A stretch of 38,925 nucleotides of DNA from Bacteroidales bacterium (GTDB lineage Bacteria; Bacteroidota; Bacteroidia; Bacteroidales; UBA932). The notes under the pieces were generated by a model. It made no database searches, was not told the origin of the DNA, and was given only the letters and a program-made list of their open reading frames with translations. A program made the position numbers and the translations under genes. The stretch lies in contig JAFTCB010000041.1 in assembly GCA_017454905.1 (NCBI GenBank), positions 1 through 38,925 on the forward strand. Reading direction: 5' to 3'. Numbering within the stretch: the first letter of the stretch is position 1; the number at the start of each line of letters is the position of its first letter. Shown piece by piece: positions 31,416 to 38,925 of this stretch.

Positions 31416-32831
31416 ATGAGAAAAATACTGACCGCAATCCTCCTGCTGACAGCATCCCTGGGCCTGCAGGCCAAAGTGTACAACGTGCGCGATTTCGGCG
31501 CTGCCGGAGACGGCGTGAAGATCGATTCCCCGGCCATCAACGCGGCCATCGACGCGGCTGCCGCGAAGGGCGGCGGCGTGATCTGGTTCCCGGCTGGGAC
31601 CTACAGCAGCTATTCGATCCGGCTCAAGGACAACATCACCCTGCGCCTGGACGAAGGCGCCGTCATCAAGGCGGCGAAGCCCACGGCCGAGCAGGGTTAT
31701 GATATCGCCGAGCCGAACGAATGGGACATGTACCAGGACTTCGGGCACAGCCATTGGCAGAATTCCCTGATCTGGGGCATCGGGCTGAAGAACCTCAAGT
31801 TCGAGGGCAAGGGCCTGATCGACGGCACGGACGCCCTGTCCCGCGGCCTGGGCCGCCAGGGCCCCATCGCCGAGGCCAACAAGGCGATTGCCCTGAAAAA
31901 CTGCAAGAATGTGACCATCAAGGGAATCAGCCTGCTCAACAGCGGCCATTTCTCCCTGTTGCTCACCGGTGTGGACAATCTGGTCATCGACCATGTCCTG
32001 TGTGACACCAACCGGGATGCTTTCGATATCGACTGCTGCGCCAATGTCAAGATCACCAACTGCACGGTCAACTCGCTCAACGATGACGGCATCGTGCTCA
32101 AATGCTCCTATGGCCTGGGCCGCCCTAAGGCCACGGAGAATGTCCTGGTCAAGAACTGCAAGGTCTCCGGCTACGATCCCGGCACCGTCTACTACGGCAC
32201 TTACGGTACGACCATCACGGCCGCTCCGGACCGGGACGGCCCCACCGGCCGCGTCAAGCTCGGCACCGAGAGCAACGGCGGCTTCCGCAACATCCGCATC
32301 GAGAACGTGGAGTTCAAGCACTGCCGCGGCCTCGCCCTGGAGACGGTGGACGGCGCTCCGATGGAGAATATCAAGGTGAAGCATATCCGGATGGATGATA
32401 TCTGGAATTCGCCGATCTACATCCGCATCGGCGACCGCATGCGCGGTCCCAAGGAACTGCCCGCATCCATCGCGCGCAACATCGAGATCTCGGATGTCGT
32501 GGTCACCAACTGCGATACCCGTTATGCGCTGCTGATCGTCGGCCTGCCCGGCAATCCCGTCCGCAACGTCACCCTGAAGGACATCCACATCCAGTACAAG
32601 GGTGGCATCACCAAGGAGGATGTCCGCCTCCAGCGTGGCGCCAACGCTTTCTTCTTCGGCCGCAACAGCGGTTATCCCGAGCCCTCCGCGCATGGTATCC
32701 AGCCTGCCTGGGGCCTCTCCATGCAGCACGCCCGGGACATCAGGTTCCAGAACGTGACGATGGAACTGATGGCCCCGGACGAGCGGGAAAAGATTTTCCT
32801 CGACGACGTCGAGGGATTCACCTGGGACTAA
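31416..32831 (+). CDS. GH28-fold (pectate-lyase superfamily) protein with altered catalytic residues
   Basis: The 471-residue protein has a signal peptide (about 1-20) and a right-handed beta-helix: VYNVRDFGAAGDG at the start, GGGVIWFPAGTY, then repeated strands. GH28 polygalacturonases show the sets NTD, DD, GHG and RIK. Here the DD is kept (Asp223-Asp224 in NDDGIVLK), but NTD is NRD (199-201), GHG is replaced by GRVKLGTE (278-285) and RIK by LALETVDG (306-313). Glu309 and Asp312 are candidate new active-site residues. The group probably acts on a pectin-like chain, but possibly by another mechanism. Its stop codon overlaps the regulator's stop by 4 nt, tail to tail. Confidence 0.8.
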   Translation: MRKILTAILLLTASLGLQAKVYNVRDFGAAGDGVKIDSPAINAAIDAAAAKGGGVIWFPAGTYSSYSIRLKDNITLRLDEGAVIKAAKPTAEQGYDIAEPNEWDMYQDFGHSHWQNSLIWGIGLKNLKFEGKGLIDGTDALSRGLGRQGPIAEANKAIALKNCKNVTIKGISLLNSGHFSLLLTGVDNLVIDHVLCDTNRDAFDIDCCANVKITNCTVNSLNDDGIVLKCSYGLGRPKATENVLVKNCKVSGYDPGTVYYGTYGTTITAAPDRDGPTGRVKLGTESNGGFRNIRIENVEFKHCRGLALETVDGAPMENIKVKHIRMDDIWNSPIYIRIGDRMRGPKELPASIARNIEISDVVVTNCDTRYALLIVGLPGNPVRNVTLKDIHIQYKGGITKEDVRLQRGANAFFFGRNSGYPEPSAHGIQPAWGLSMQHARDIRFQNVTMELMAPDEREKIFLDDVEGFTWD

Positions 32832-35800
32832 TCCTTCAGGTTCTTGACGAAGGCCGAAGGCGAGATGTTGAATTGCTTCTGGAAGCTGGTCGCGAAATAC
32901 GACGGGGACGAGAAGCCCACCATGTAAGCCACTTCGTTGATCCTGTATTTCTGTGAGGACAGCATCTCTGCCGCCTGCTTCAGGCGGCAGAGCCGTATAT
33001 ACTCGTTGATGTTGAGGCCGGTGTTGGCCTTGACCTTGCGGTAGAGCGTGGACTTGCTGGTGCCGATCAGGCTCGTCAGGGTCTCGATGCTGAGGTCCTG
33101 CTCGGCCATGTGCTTCATCACGATGTCGTGGAGCTTCTCCATGAACTCTTCGTCCATCTTGCTGCTGTTGACGCTGTTGAAGTGCGTGAGCGGGGAGTTG
33201 GTGAACTGCTTGTAGGAGATTTCCCGGTTCTTGAACAGGTTGGCGATGTTGGCGCGCAGGAGTTCGATGGGGAACGGTTTCTCGATATAACCGTCCGCAC
33301 CGACTTCCAGGGTCTGCAGGCGGGTTTCCATACCGACGGCAGCGGTCAGCAGCAGGACGGGCACGTGGCTGTAGTCCATGTTGGTCTTGATATAATTGCA
33401 GAGCTGGCAGCCATCCATGATCGGCATCATGATGTCGCTGACCACGAGGTCGATCCGTTCCTGCTGGAGCTTCTCCACGGCATCCTGGCCGTTGACGGCG
33501 GTCACGATGTTGTAGTCGTCGGAAAGTTCGCGGGCGAGGTATCCGCGCATCTCGGCGGAGTCTTCGACGACGAGCAGCGTGTGACGGCTGTTGTCGTGGT
33601 CGGCCGCCGCTTCCAGTTCCTGGTCTGCGGACGGCTTGTTGTTATCAAGAATGATCGGGGCTTGTTGTGATACGGGCAATTGCAGGACGAAAGAGTTCAG
33701 GTCGCGCCGGCTCGTATCAAGATAGAGTTGCCCTCCGTGCAGTTCGGCGAGGGAGCGGGCGAACGGTAGTCCGAGTCCGGTGCCCTTGCTCTTGTGGGAG
33801 TCCCCCACCTGGTAGAACACCTCGAAGATCTTCTCAGCCTCGCGGGCCGGGATCATGGCTCCGTTACTGTCCACGCGCAGGATGGCCATCGTCCCGTCGG
33901 CTGAATGCTTGAGAGATACGTCGATACGGTCCTGGGTGTATTTCACGCCGTTAGAGAGGAGGTTCCCGATGATTTTCTCGACAGAATCGCGTACGCACAT
34001 GATCTCGAACGGAGTCTCCGGGACATCCATGTTCAAGGTGATCTTCTGCTCGGAGGCGATCTGCTCGAAGTGGGCGCATCCCTTGCGGACGATGTCCGAG
34101 AGATCTTCCCTGAGGAAGACGGGCTTGATCTCGTTCTTTTCCATCTTGCGCAGGTCGAGCAGCTGGTTGGTCAGGGACAGCAGCCGGTCGGTGTTGGCTT
34201 GGATGGTCAGGAGATCTTTTTCGGACCGGGGCGTATATTCTTTCTCCGCAATCAGCTTGTCCAACGGCATTTTGATCAGGGACAACGGCGTGCGGATCTC
34301 ATGTGTGATGTTGGTGAAGAAGTTGATTTTTGCGTCATAGATTTCTTTCTCCTTCTGGTACTCGACCTTGCTCAGGTGCCGGGCCCGGTCTCGCCGGCGT
34401 TTCATTTCCAGTTCACGCAGGAAGATGCCAAGCAGTGTCAGGAAAAGGATCAGGTAGATGATCTTGGCCGCCGTGGACCAGAGCGGATGGGCCATCAGAT
34501 CAAATTCCAGGCTTTCCTTTGAAAAAGGTGAGTTGGAGCCGAGGATGCCGACCTCGAAGAAATAATGACCGGGCCGCAAGCCTGTGAGATGGACTTCGTT
34601 ATCCTTCTGGATGCCGCTGAAAATCTCCCGCTTGCCCCGGAACAAACTGTATGAATAGGATACTTGCTGGTAGATGGAATACTCCGGCGCGGCGAAATGG
34701 ATGGAAAGCAGGGAAGCGTCCTGGGCTTTGATGCGGAAGCGCTCCGTGGTGAGCGTTGAGTGCCCGGGCTCGCGGATGGCGATGATATGGTCGTCCTTAT
34801 GTGCGTCGATATGTGTGAAATAGAGTGGGTAGTCCTGGACGGCCCGTTTCATTTTGGCAGGAGAGAAAACGACGATGCCGTTGGTGTTGCCCATGAAGAT
34901 CATCCCGCTGCGTGTAGCGAGTACGGCTCCGTAAGAGAACTGGCTGCCGATGATTTGCTGGCGTTCGAACAGGATGTCCTCGATCCGGGCCGTCTCGGCG
35001 TTGATCCGCGTGATTCCGCGCGTGGTGGAAACCCAAAGCAGGCCGTCCTCATCCTCAGCCACAGCGCAGGTCACGTTGGAAAGCAGTCCGGTGCGGGCGG
35101 TCAGCGATTCGAGATGCAAGTTGGACAAGTTGGGATAAGGTCCCGTAAAGCAGACACCTCCGCCTTCGGTGGTGATCCAGATGCGATGGAAACTATCTTC
35201 AAAGAATGACGTGATCCGGTCTGCCGTCAGCCCCCTGTCCGCGGAATTGGTCAGGTGAGGCGTGAAATCCCCTTCGGGAGTCCGGACATACAGACCGTTT
35301 CCGTAGGTGCCGATCCAGAAATTGCCCCGGCTGTCTTCGAACAGGCAGTGGATGAACTCCTTGCCGGCGTTTTCGTCAAACAGGAAACTGTCGCTGGATG
35401 GGTCATAGAAATAAATGCCACCCGTCGTGCCGGCCAGGATCCGTCCGTTGGAGGACTTGAGCCCGCAACCGGTTGTCGTAGGAAGATCATAATGCTTGCG
35501 GACACTGGTCCGTTTGCGGTCGTACAGCCATACGCCGTCGCCGAATGTGAAAATCCAGAGATTGTCTCCGTCCATCGCCAGACCCTGCATGTTGAGACCG
35601 GGTGCAATCTGATAATTGCCTCCTTCCCGGGTGGCGGTATTGATCTTGTTGAGCCAGCCGTCCTCGGTGCAGAACCAGACTGTGCCGTCCGGGTCGGCGG
35701 CGATGGAACGGACGATGGAGCCGCGCATCGTGCTGGGAGAGGGGTTTTCGTAGTAAATCGTGAAGGCGCCGTTTTTGTCCTGCCAGACATTCAGGCCGGC

Positions 35801-36721
35801 ATAGTATGTGCCGACCCAGACGTTGCCGGACTTATCCATGGACAGGCTGGTGATGAAGTTGGCGGACAGGGAGTGAGGATCCGATGCGTAGTGGAAGACT
35901 TCGGAGATTTCACCGTCCGGACCGGGCTGCTTGACGAACAGGCCGTCGTTGGTGCCGATCCAGAATTCGCCGAGGCGGCGCTCCAGCAGATGCCGGACTT
36001 CCCGCCGGCCGGCGTCGAACACGGGTTCAGCCATCAGTGTCACGGCGTCGAGGAGCAGGACTTTGTTGTCAGAAGTAGAGACCAGCAGACGGCCTTCCTC
36101 GACAGCCAGCAGGTTGGTCAGCTTCCAAGGGATGCCGGCGGTCTCAAAACGGTCGCGGCGTTTGTCATAAAAGTGCAGGCTGCCGTCCGATAGGATGACC
36201 CACACGGCATCATAGGAGTCGATGGCGATCTGGCTGGGGGAGCCGCCGGCGAATGCGTAGTCCTGGAAGGTGTCGGTCTCCTTGATGTAGCGGTGGAGCT
36301 TGTTCCCCGCGAACCAGACGCTTCCCTTGCGGTCGGCCTTGAGGTGGAAGCAGATGGCATCGCCCAGGCGCCCGAAGGATTTCACTTCGCCGGTGACCGG
36401 ATTGTAGAACCCGACGCCGGAAGAGGTCGTGAACCAGAGGAGGCCGTCTTCGTCCTCATCGATATCCATGCTTGCGAGGTCCACCAGGCTGCCTTCCTCA
36501 CTTTCGCTCAGGCTGCGGAAATCATATCCGTCAAAACGGCATAGACCGTCCCGGGTGCCGATCCAGACGAAGCCGTACCGATCTTGATAGGTACAGTGTA
36601 TGGTGTTGGAAGGAAGTCCTTCGTGGGTCGTGTAGTGCTCGAAATAATAGTAAGGTGCGGCCTGCAAAGCGCCGGCCGAAAGGCCGGCGGCCAGCAGGAA
36701 AATGCTGAAAAATCGTCTCAT
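32828..36721 (-). CDS. Hybrid two-component system regulator (HTCS)
   Basis: This 1,297-residue one-protein sensor and regulator has a signal peptide, a periplasmic sensor made of two beta-propellers (reg_prop blades such as DRYGFVWIGTRDGL and DEDGLLWVSTTRGI, about 25-690) and a Y_Y_Y domain (about 690-745). A membrane helix follows (about 748-770), then a histidine kinase (His807 in THEIRTPLS), an ATPase domain (GTGLGLPFARS), a receiver (Asp1096 in VVSDIMMP) and a C-terminal AraC-type helix-turn-helix (ISPSAFVKNLKD at the end). In Bacteroides such proteins bind an oligosaccharide and activate an adjacent polysaccharide locus. I chose the ATG at 36721; a TTG at 36739 would add six residues. 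It is divergent from the susC-like gene. Confidence 0.95.
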   Translation of the reverse strand: MRRFFSIFLLAAGLSAGALQAAPYYYFEHYTTHEGLPSNTIHCTYQDRYGFVWIGTRDGLCRFDGYDFRSLSESEEGSLVDLASMDIDEDEDGLLWFTTSSGVGFYNPVTGEVKSFGRLGDAICFHLKADRKGSVWFAGNKLHRYIKETDTFQDYAFAGGSPSQIAIDSYDAVWVILSDGSLHFYDKRRDRFETAGIPWKLTNLLAVEEGRLLVSTSDNKVLLLDAVTLMAEPVFDAGRREVRHLLERRLGEFWIGTNDGLFVKQPGPDGEISEVFHYASDPHSLSANFITSLSMDKSGNVWVGTYYAGLNVWQDKNGAFTIYYENPSPSTMRGSIVRSIAADPDGTVWFCTEDGWLNKINTATREGGNYQIAPGLNMQGLAMDGDNLWIFTFGDGVWLYDRKRTSVRKHYDLPTTTGCGLKSSNGRILAGTTGGIYFYDPSSDSFLFDENAGKEFIHCLFEDSRGNFWIGTYGNGLYVRTPEGDFTPHLTNSADRGLTADRITSFFEDSFHRIWITTEGGGVCFTGPYPNLSNLHLESLTARTGLLSNVTCAVAEDEDGLLWVSTTRGITRINAETARIEDILFERQQIIGSQFSYGAVLATRSGMIFMGNTNGIVVFSPAKMKRAVQDYPLYFTHIDAHKDDHIIAIREPGHSTLTTERFRIKAQDASLLSIHFAAPEYSIYQQVSYSYSLFRGKREIFSGIQKDNEVHLTGLRPGHYFFEVGILGSNSPFSKESLEFDLMAHPLWSTAAKIIYLILFLTLLGIFLRELEMKRRRDRARHLSKVEYQKEKEIYDAKINFFTNITHEIRTPLSLIKMPLDKLIAEKEYTPRSEKDLLTIQANTDRLLSLTNQLLDLRKMEKNEIKPVFLREDLSDIVRKGCAHFEQIASEQKITLNMDVPETPFEIMCVRDSVEKIIGNLLSNGVKYTQDRIDVSLKHSADGTMAILRVDSNGAMIPAREAEKIFEVFYQVGDSHKSKGTGLGLPFARSLAELHGGQLYLDTSRRDLNSFVLQLPVSQQAPIILDNNKPSADQELEAAADHDNSRHTLLVVEDSAEMRGYLARELSDDYNIVTAVNGQDAVEKLQQERIDLVVSDIMMPIMDGCQLCNYIKTNMDYSHVPVLLLTAAVGMETRLQTLEVGADGYIEKPFPIELLRANIANLFKNREISYKQFTNSPLTHFNSVNSSKMDEEFMEKLHDIVMKHMAEQDLSIETLTSLIGTSKSTLYRKVKANTGLNINEYIRLCRLKQAAEMLSSQKYRINEVAYMVGFSSPSYFATSFQKQFNISPSAFVKNLKD

Positions 36722-36796
36722 TGCGGGTTTTGGTTTCAAACGGCAAGTTAATAATAAGTTCTTTAATTTTTATGTCAATCGCTTTAGAAATACTTT

Positions 36797-36856
36797 CAAT
36801 TGCCCGATATGCGATCCCGCCGGAGCGCGATTGGTTTAAGATTGATTGCAATTGGT
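36797..36856. promoter_or_regulatory. Candidate HTCS binding region: helically phased ATTGRT repeats
   Basis: ATTGGT at 36830-36835, ATTGAT at 36841-36846 and ATTGGT at 36851-36856 start 11 and 10 bp apart, so they lie on the same face of the DNA. CAATTG occurs at 36797-36802 and 36849-36854, 52 bp apart, close to five helical turns. The repeats lie 34-60 bp upstream of the susC -7 box, a usual place for an activator. Binding by the divergent HTCS is inferred. Confidence 0.45.
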
Positions 36857-36889
36857 CAACTTTTGAAATCCTATTTATTAAAGAAAAAA

Positions 36890-36916
36890 TACTTTTGTGC
36901 TGTCGCCGTGACGGCG
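36890..36916 (+). promoter_or_regulatory. susC-like promoter -7 box and 5'-leader hairpin
   Basis: TACTTTTG (36890-36897) matches TAnnTTTG. A TTTG lies at 36862-36865, but the 24-bp spacing is longer than ideal, as expected for an activator-dependent promoter. The hairpin CGCCG-TGA-CGGCG (36904-36916) lies at the predicted 5' end of the mRNA. About 45 nt of A/C-rich, unstructured leader precede the ATG at 36962. Confidence 0.5.
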
Positions 36917-36961
36917 CTACACACCCACTAACATTCAACTCACTAACCAAATATTTTACGT

Positions 36962-38925
36962 ATGACGAAGCATTTGTTTGCAAAGGCGGCGATGACCTTG
37001 TTGGTCGCAGCTGCCAGTTTGCTGGGAGTAGGCTCAGCCTATGCCCAGAACCGCAGCATCAGCGGTACCGTCGTCGACACCGGTGGACAGCCGGTCATCG
37101 GCGCGGCCGTTACTGTTGTCGGCAACACGCGTATCGGTGCAGCCACCGACATCAACGGTGCCTTCTCCCTGTCCGTCCCCGCCGGGGCCACCATGAACGT
37201 GGAGAGCATCGGTTACAAGTCCCAGACCTTCACGGTCACCAACCAGACCACCTACAACATCGTCCTCGAGGAGGATACCGAGATGCTGGAAGAGACCGTG
37301 GTCATCGGTTACGGCGTGCAGAGGAAGAGTGACCTGACCGGCGCCGTGGCTTCCGTACGTTCGGACGACTTGAAGGACCGTTCCACGACGGATGCCGCCG
37401 CCGCCCTCCAGGGCAAGGCCGCCGGTATCCAGATCATCAACTCCTCCGGTGCTCCGGGTTCCGGTGCTGATATCCGTGTCCGCGGTTACTCCTCCAACTC
37501 CGGCAACATCGGACCGCTCCTCATCGTGGACGGCCTGAAGGTGGACAACATCCAGTACCTCGATCCTTCCATGATCGAGTCCATGGAGGTCCTGAAGGAT
37601 GCCGCCTCCGCCGCCATCTACGGTGCGCAGGCAGGTAACGGCGTCGTCCTCATCACCACCAAGCAGGGCCAGGAAGGTACTGCCCACATCACCTACAACG
37701 GCCGCTTCACCCTGCAGTCCCTCGGCAAGAAGGCCGAGATCTTCGGCGCCAAGGAATACATCGACTACCAGACCTACATCGGCAACCTCAATCAGGACCT
37801 GCTGAATGCCAACGGCTACAACGGCATCGACACCAACTGGTATGACGCTGCCTATCAGCCCAGCTGGAGCCAGCAGCACGGCATCACCTTCCAGGGCGGC
37901 AACAACAAGGGCCACTTCTTCACCTCCCTCAACTACCTCAACAACGACGGTATCTTCGTGGGCAAGAAGGATGTCTATCAGCGTCTGACCGCACAGATCA
38001 ACGCCGATTACCAGCTCTTCAAGTGGTTCAACATCTCCACCAACAACTCCATCGAGAAGTGGGACCGCAAGTCCCTCAGCAACGGCTACGGCTCCGTGCT
38101 GAACTCCATGGTCTCCATCGACCCGCTGACCCCGCCGTACATCTCCGACATCAGGGACACCCCGGGCGGCATGCAGGAGCACTATGCTGCCACGCCTGAT
38201 CTGATCCCGAGAGATCCGACCCACAACAACGACTTCTACGGCACGTCCAAGTACCTGGAGGAAGCGACGGGTAACCCGCTCTTCCAGCGCGACAAGACTG
38301 ACAATACCGGCGGCGGCATCAACATCCGCGGCTCCCTGGCTGCCAACTTCACCCCCATCCAGGGCCTGGTGATCACCTCCCGCTTCGGCTACCGTATCAA
38401 TCAGAACAGCAGCCACAGCTACACCAAGCCGTACTGGCTGACCTCCATGGCTCAGTCCGCGAACCACGACATCTCCGCGAACGTCAACACGAGCTACTAC
38501 TACCAGTGGGAGAACTTCGCCAACTACAACCGCACGTTCGGCAAGCACAACGTCGGCGCGATGGTCGGTATGTCCTACACCGAGGAGCACAACGACAACG
38601 CGAGCATCTCCTCCAACGGTCCGGACATCCTCAGGGGCTATGAGTCCAACTTCCTCTACATCGACTACCTGACCCCCGATGCCACCAAGAACGTGGGCAA
38701 CGCCCCGGGCATGAGCGCCCAGCTGTCCTACTTCGGCCGTCTGATGTACTCCTTCGACAACCGCTACAGCGTGCAGGCCAACTTCCGTGCCGACGCGTAC
38801 GACTCCTCCAAGCTGTCCAAGCAGGCCCGCTGGGGTTACTTCCCCTCCGTGTCCGCCGGCTGGACCATCAGCAACGAGCCGTTCTTCCGCGACAATGTCA
38901 GCCGCGACGCCGTCTCCTTCCTGAA
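36962..38925 (+). CDS. SusC/RagA-like TonB-dependent outer-membrane receptor (3' end beyond window)
   Basis: The open frame runs 654 codons to the window edge without a stop. A signal peptide (MTKHLFAKAAMTLLVAAASL, cleavage near residue 28) is followed by a carboxypeptidase-regulatory-like beta-sandwich (about 30-108, SISGTVVDTGGQPVIGAAV). A TonB box region (EETVVIGYGV, residues 110-119) and the plug domain (about 120-230, IRVRGYSSNSGNIGPLLIVDGL in parts) come next, then the barrel strands, for example QARWGYFPSVSAGWTIS. SusC-type receptors import oligosaccharides with a SusD lipoprotein, whose gene should follow. It is divergent from the HTCS that probably activates it. Full proteins are near 1,000 residues, so roughly a third is missing. 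Confidence 0.96.
   Translation, partial: MTKHLFAKAAMTLLVAAASLLGVGSAYAQNRSISGTVVDTGGQPVIGAAVTVVGNTRIGAATDINGAFSLSVPAGATMNVESIGYKSQTFTVTNQTTYNIVLEEDTEMLEETVVIGYGVQRKSDLTGAVASVRSDDLKDRSTTDAAAALQGKAAGIQIINSSGAPGSGADIRVRGYSSNSGNIGPLLIVDGLKVDNIQYLDPSMIESMEVLKDAASAAIYGAQAGNGVVLITTKQGQEGTAHITYNGRFTLQSLGKKAEIFGAKEYIDYQTYIGNLNQDLLNANGYNGIDTNWYDAAYQPSWSQQHGITFQGGNNKGHFFTSLNYLNNDGIFVGKKDVYQRLTAQINADYQLFKWFNISTNNSIEKWDRKSLSNGYGSVLNSMVSIDPLTPPYISDIRDTPGGMQEHYAATPDLIPRDPTHNNDFYGTSKYLEEATGNPLFQRDKTDNTGGGINIRGSLAANFTPIQGLVITSRFGYRINQNSSHSYTKPYWLTSMAQSANHDISANVNTSYYYQWENFANYNRTFGKHNVGAMVGMSYTEEHNDNASISSNGPDILRGYESNFLYIDYLTPDATKNVGNAPGMSAQLSYFGRLMYSFDNRYSVQANFRADAYDSSKLSKQARWGYFPSVSAGWTISNEPFFRDNVSRDAVSFL

Noticed and set aside
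36722-36739. TTG start codon for the HTCS, adding six residues
   Set aside because: The ATG at 36721 directly begins a good signal peptide; the extension adds Pro/Lys residues without benefit.
37034-38590. Open frame antisense to the susC-like gene
   Set aside because: Repetitive valine/glycine-rich translation; the plus strand encodes an unmistakable TonB-dependent receptor.

Overview
The window reads as chromosomal DNA of a GC-rich member of the Bacteroidales, most likely a gut or rumen lineage. The evidence is repeated promoter -7 boxes of the Bacteroidota type (TAnnTTTG), few Shine-Dalgarno sites, a hybrid two-component regulator divergent from a SusC-type receptor, SusB-like GH97 and other exported glycosidases, lipoproteins, and an anaerobic (class III) ribonucleotide reductase. 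I saw no rRNA, tRNA, CRISPR array, insertion sequence or phage gene. No gene-free stretch exceeds 300 bases; the two longest (142-368 and 722-type spacing at 36722-36961) hold a hairpin, candidate operators and promoters.

Left part (1-12.5 kb): a BlaI/MecI-type repressor cut by the window edge, purA, an exported GH2 beta-galactosidase-like enzyme, a large exported tricorn-like protease, then an acyl carrier protein and an acyl-activating ligase divergent from a GNAT-fold acyltransferase, a small lipoprotein and a MATE exporter. The ligase, ACP and GNAT enzyme resemble the acyl-transfer part of bacterial ceramide synthesis.

Middle part (12.5-25.9 kb): fucI-fucP (fucose isomerase and permease, without kinase or aldolase), nrdD-nrdG, a lipoprotein (alpha/alpha)6-barrel glycosidase, a structured intergenic repeat, a small lipoprotein, and the rhamnose operon rhaB-rhaA-rhaT (no rhaD or regulator), which ends in a strong terminator and is divergent from a DUF4861-like lipoprotein.

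Right part (25.9-38.9 kb): GH97, a MscS-type channel, a GDSL esterase, an atypical GH28-fold protein, a 1,297-residue hybrid two-component regulator and the beginning of a SusC/TonB-dependent receptor. With the rhamnose genes, the esterase, the DUF4861-like protein and the GH28-fold enzyme, this looks like the left edge of a polysaccharide utilisation locus for a pectic, rhamnose-containing polymer: the sensor would bind an oligosaccharide in the periplasm and switch on the receptor through the phased repeats in the 240-bp divergent region.

The points most worth a second look are the GH28-fold protein without the usual catalytic residues, two divergent gene pairs whose -7 boxes lie only 11-12 bp apart, helically phased repeats ahead of susC, a dyad operator at the BlaI gene, and the possible sphingolipid acyl module.
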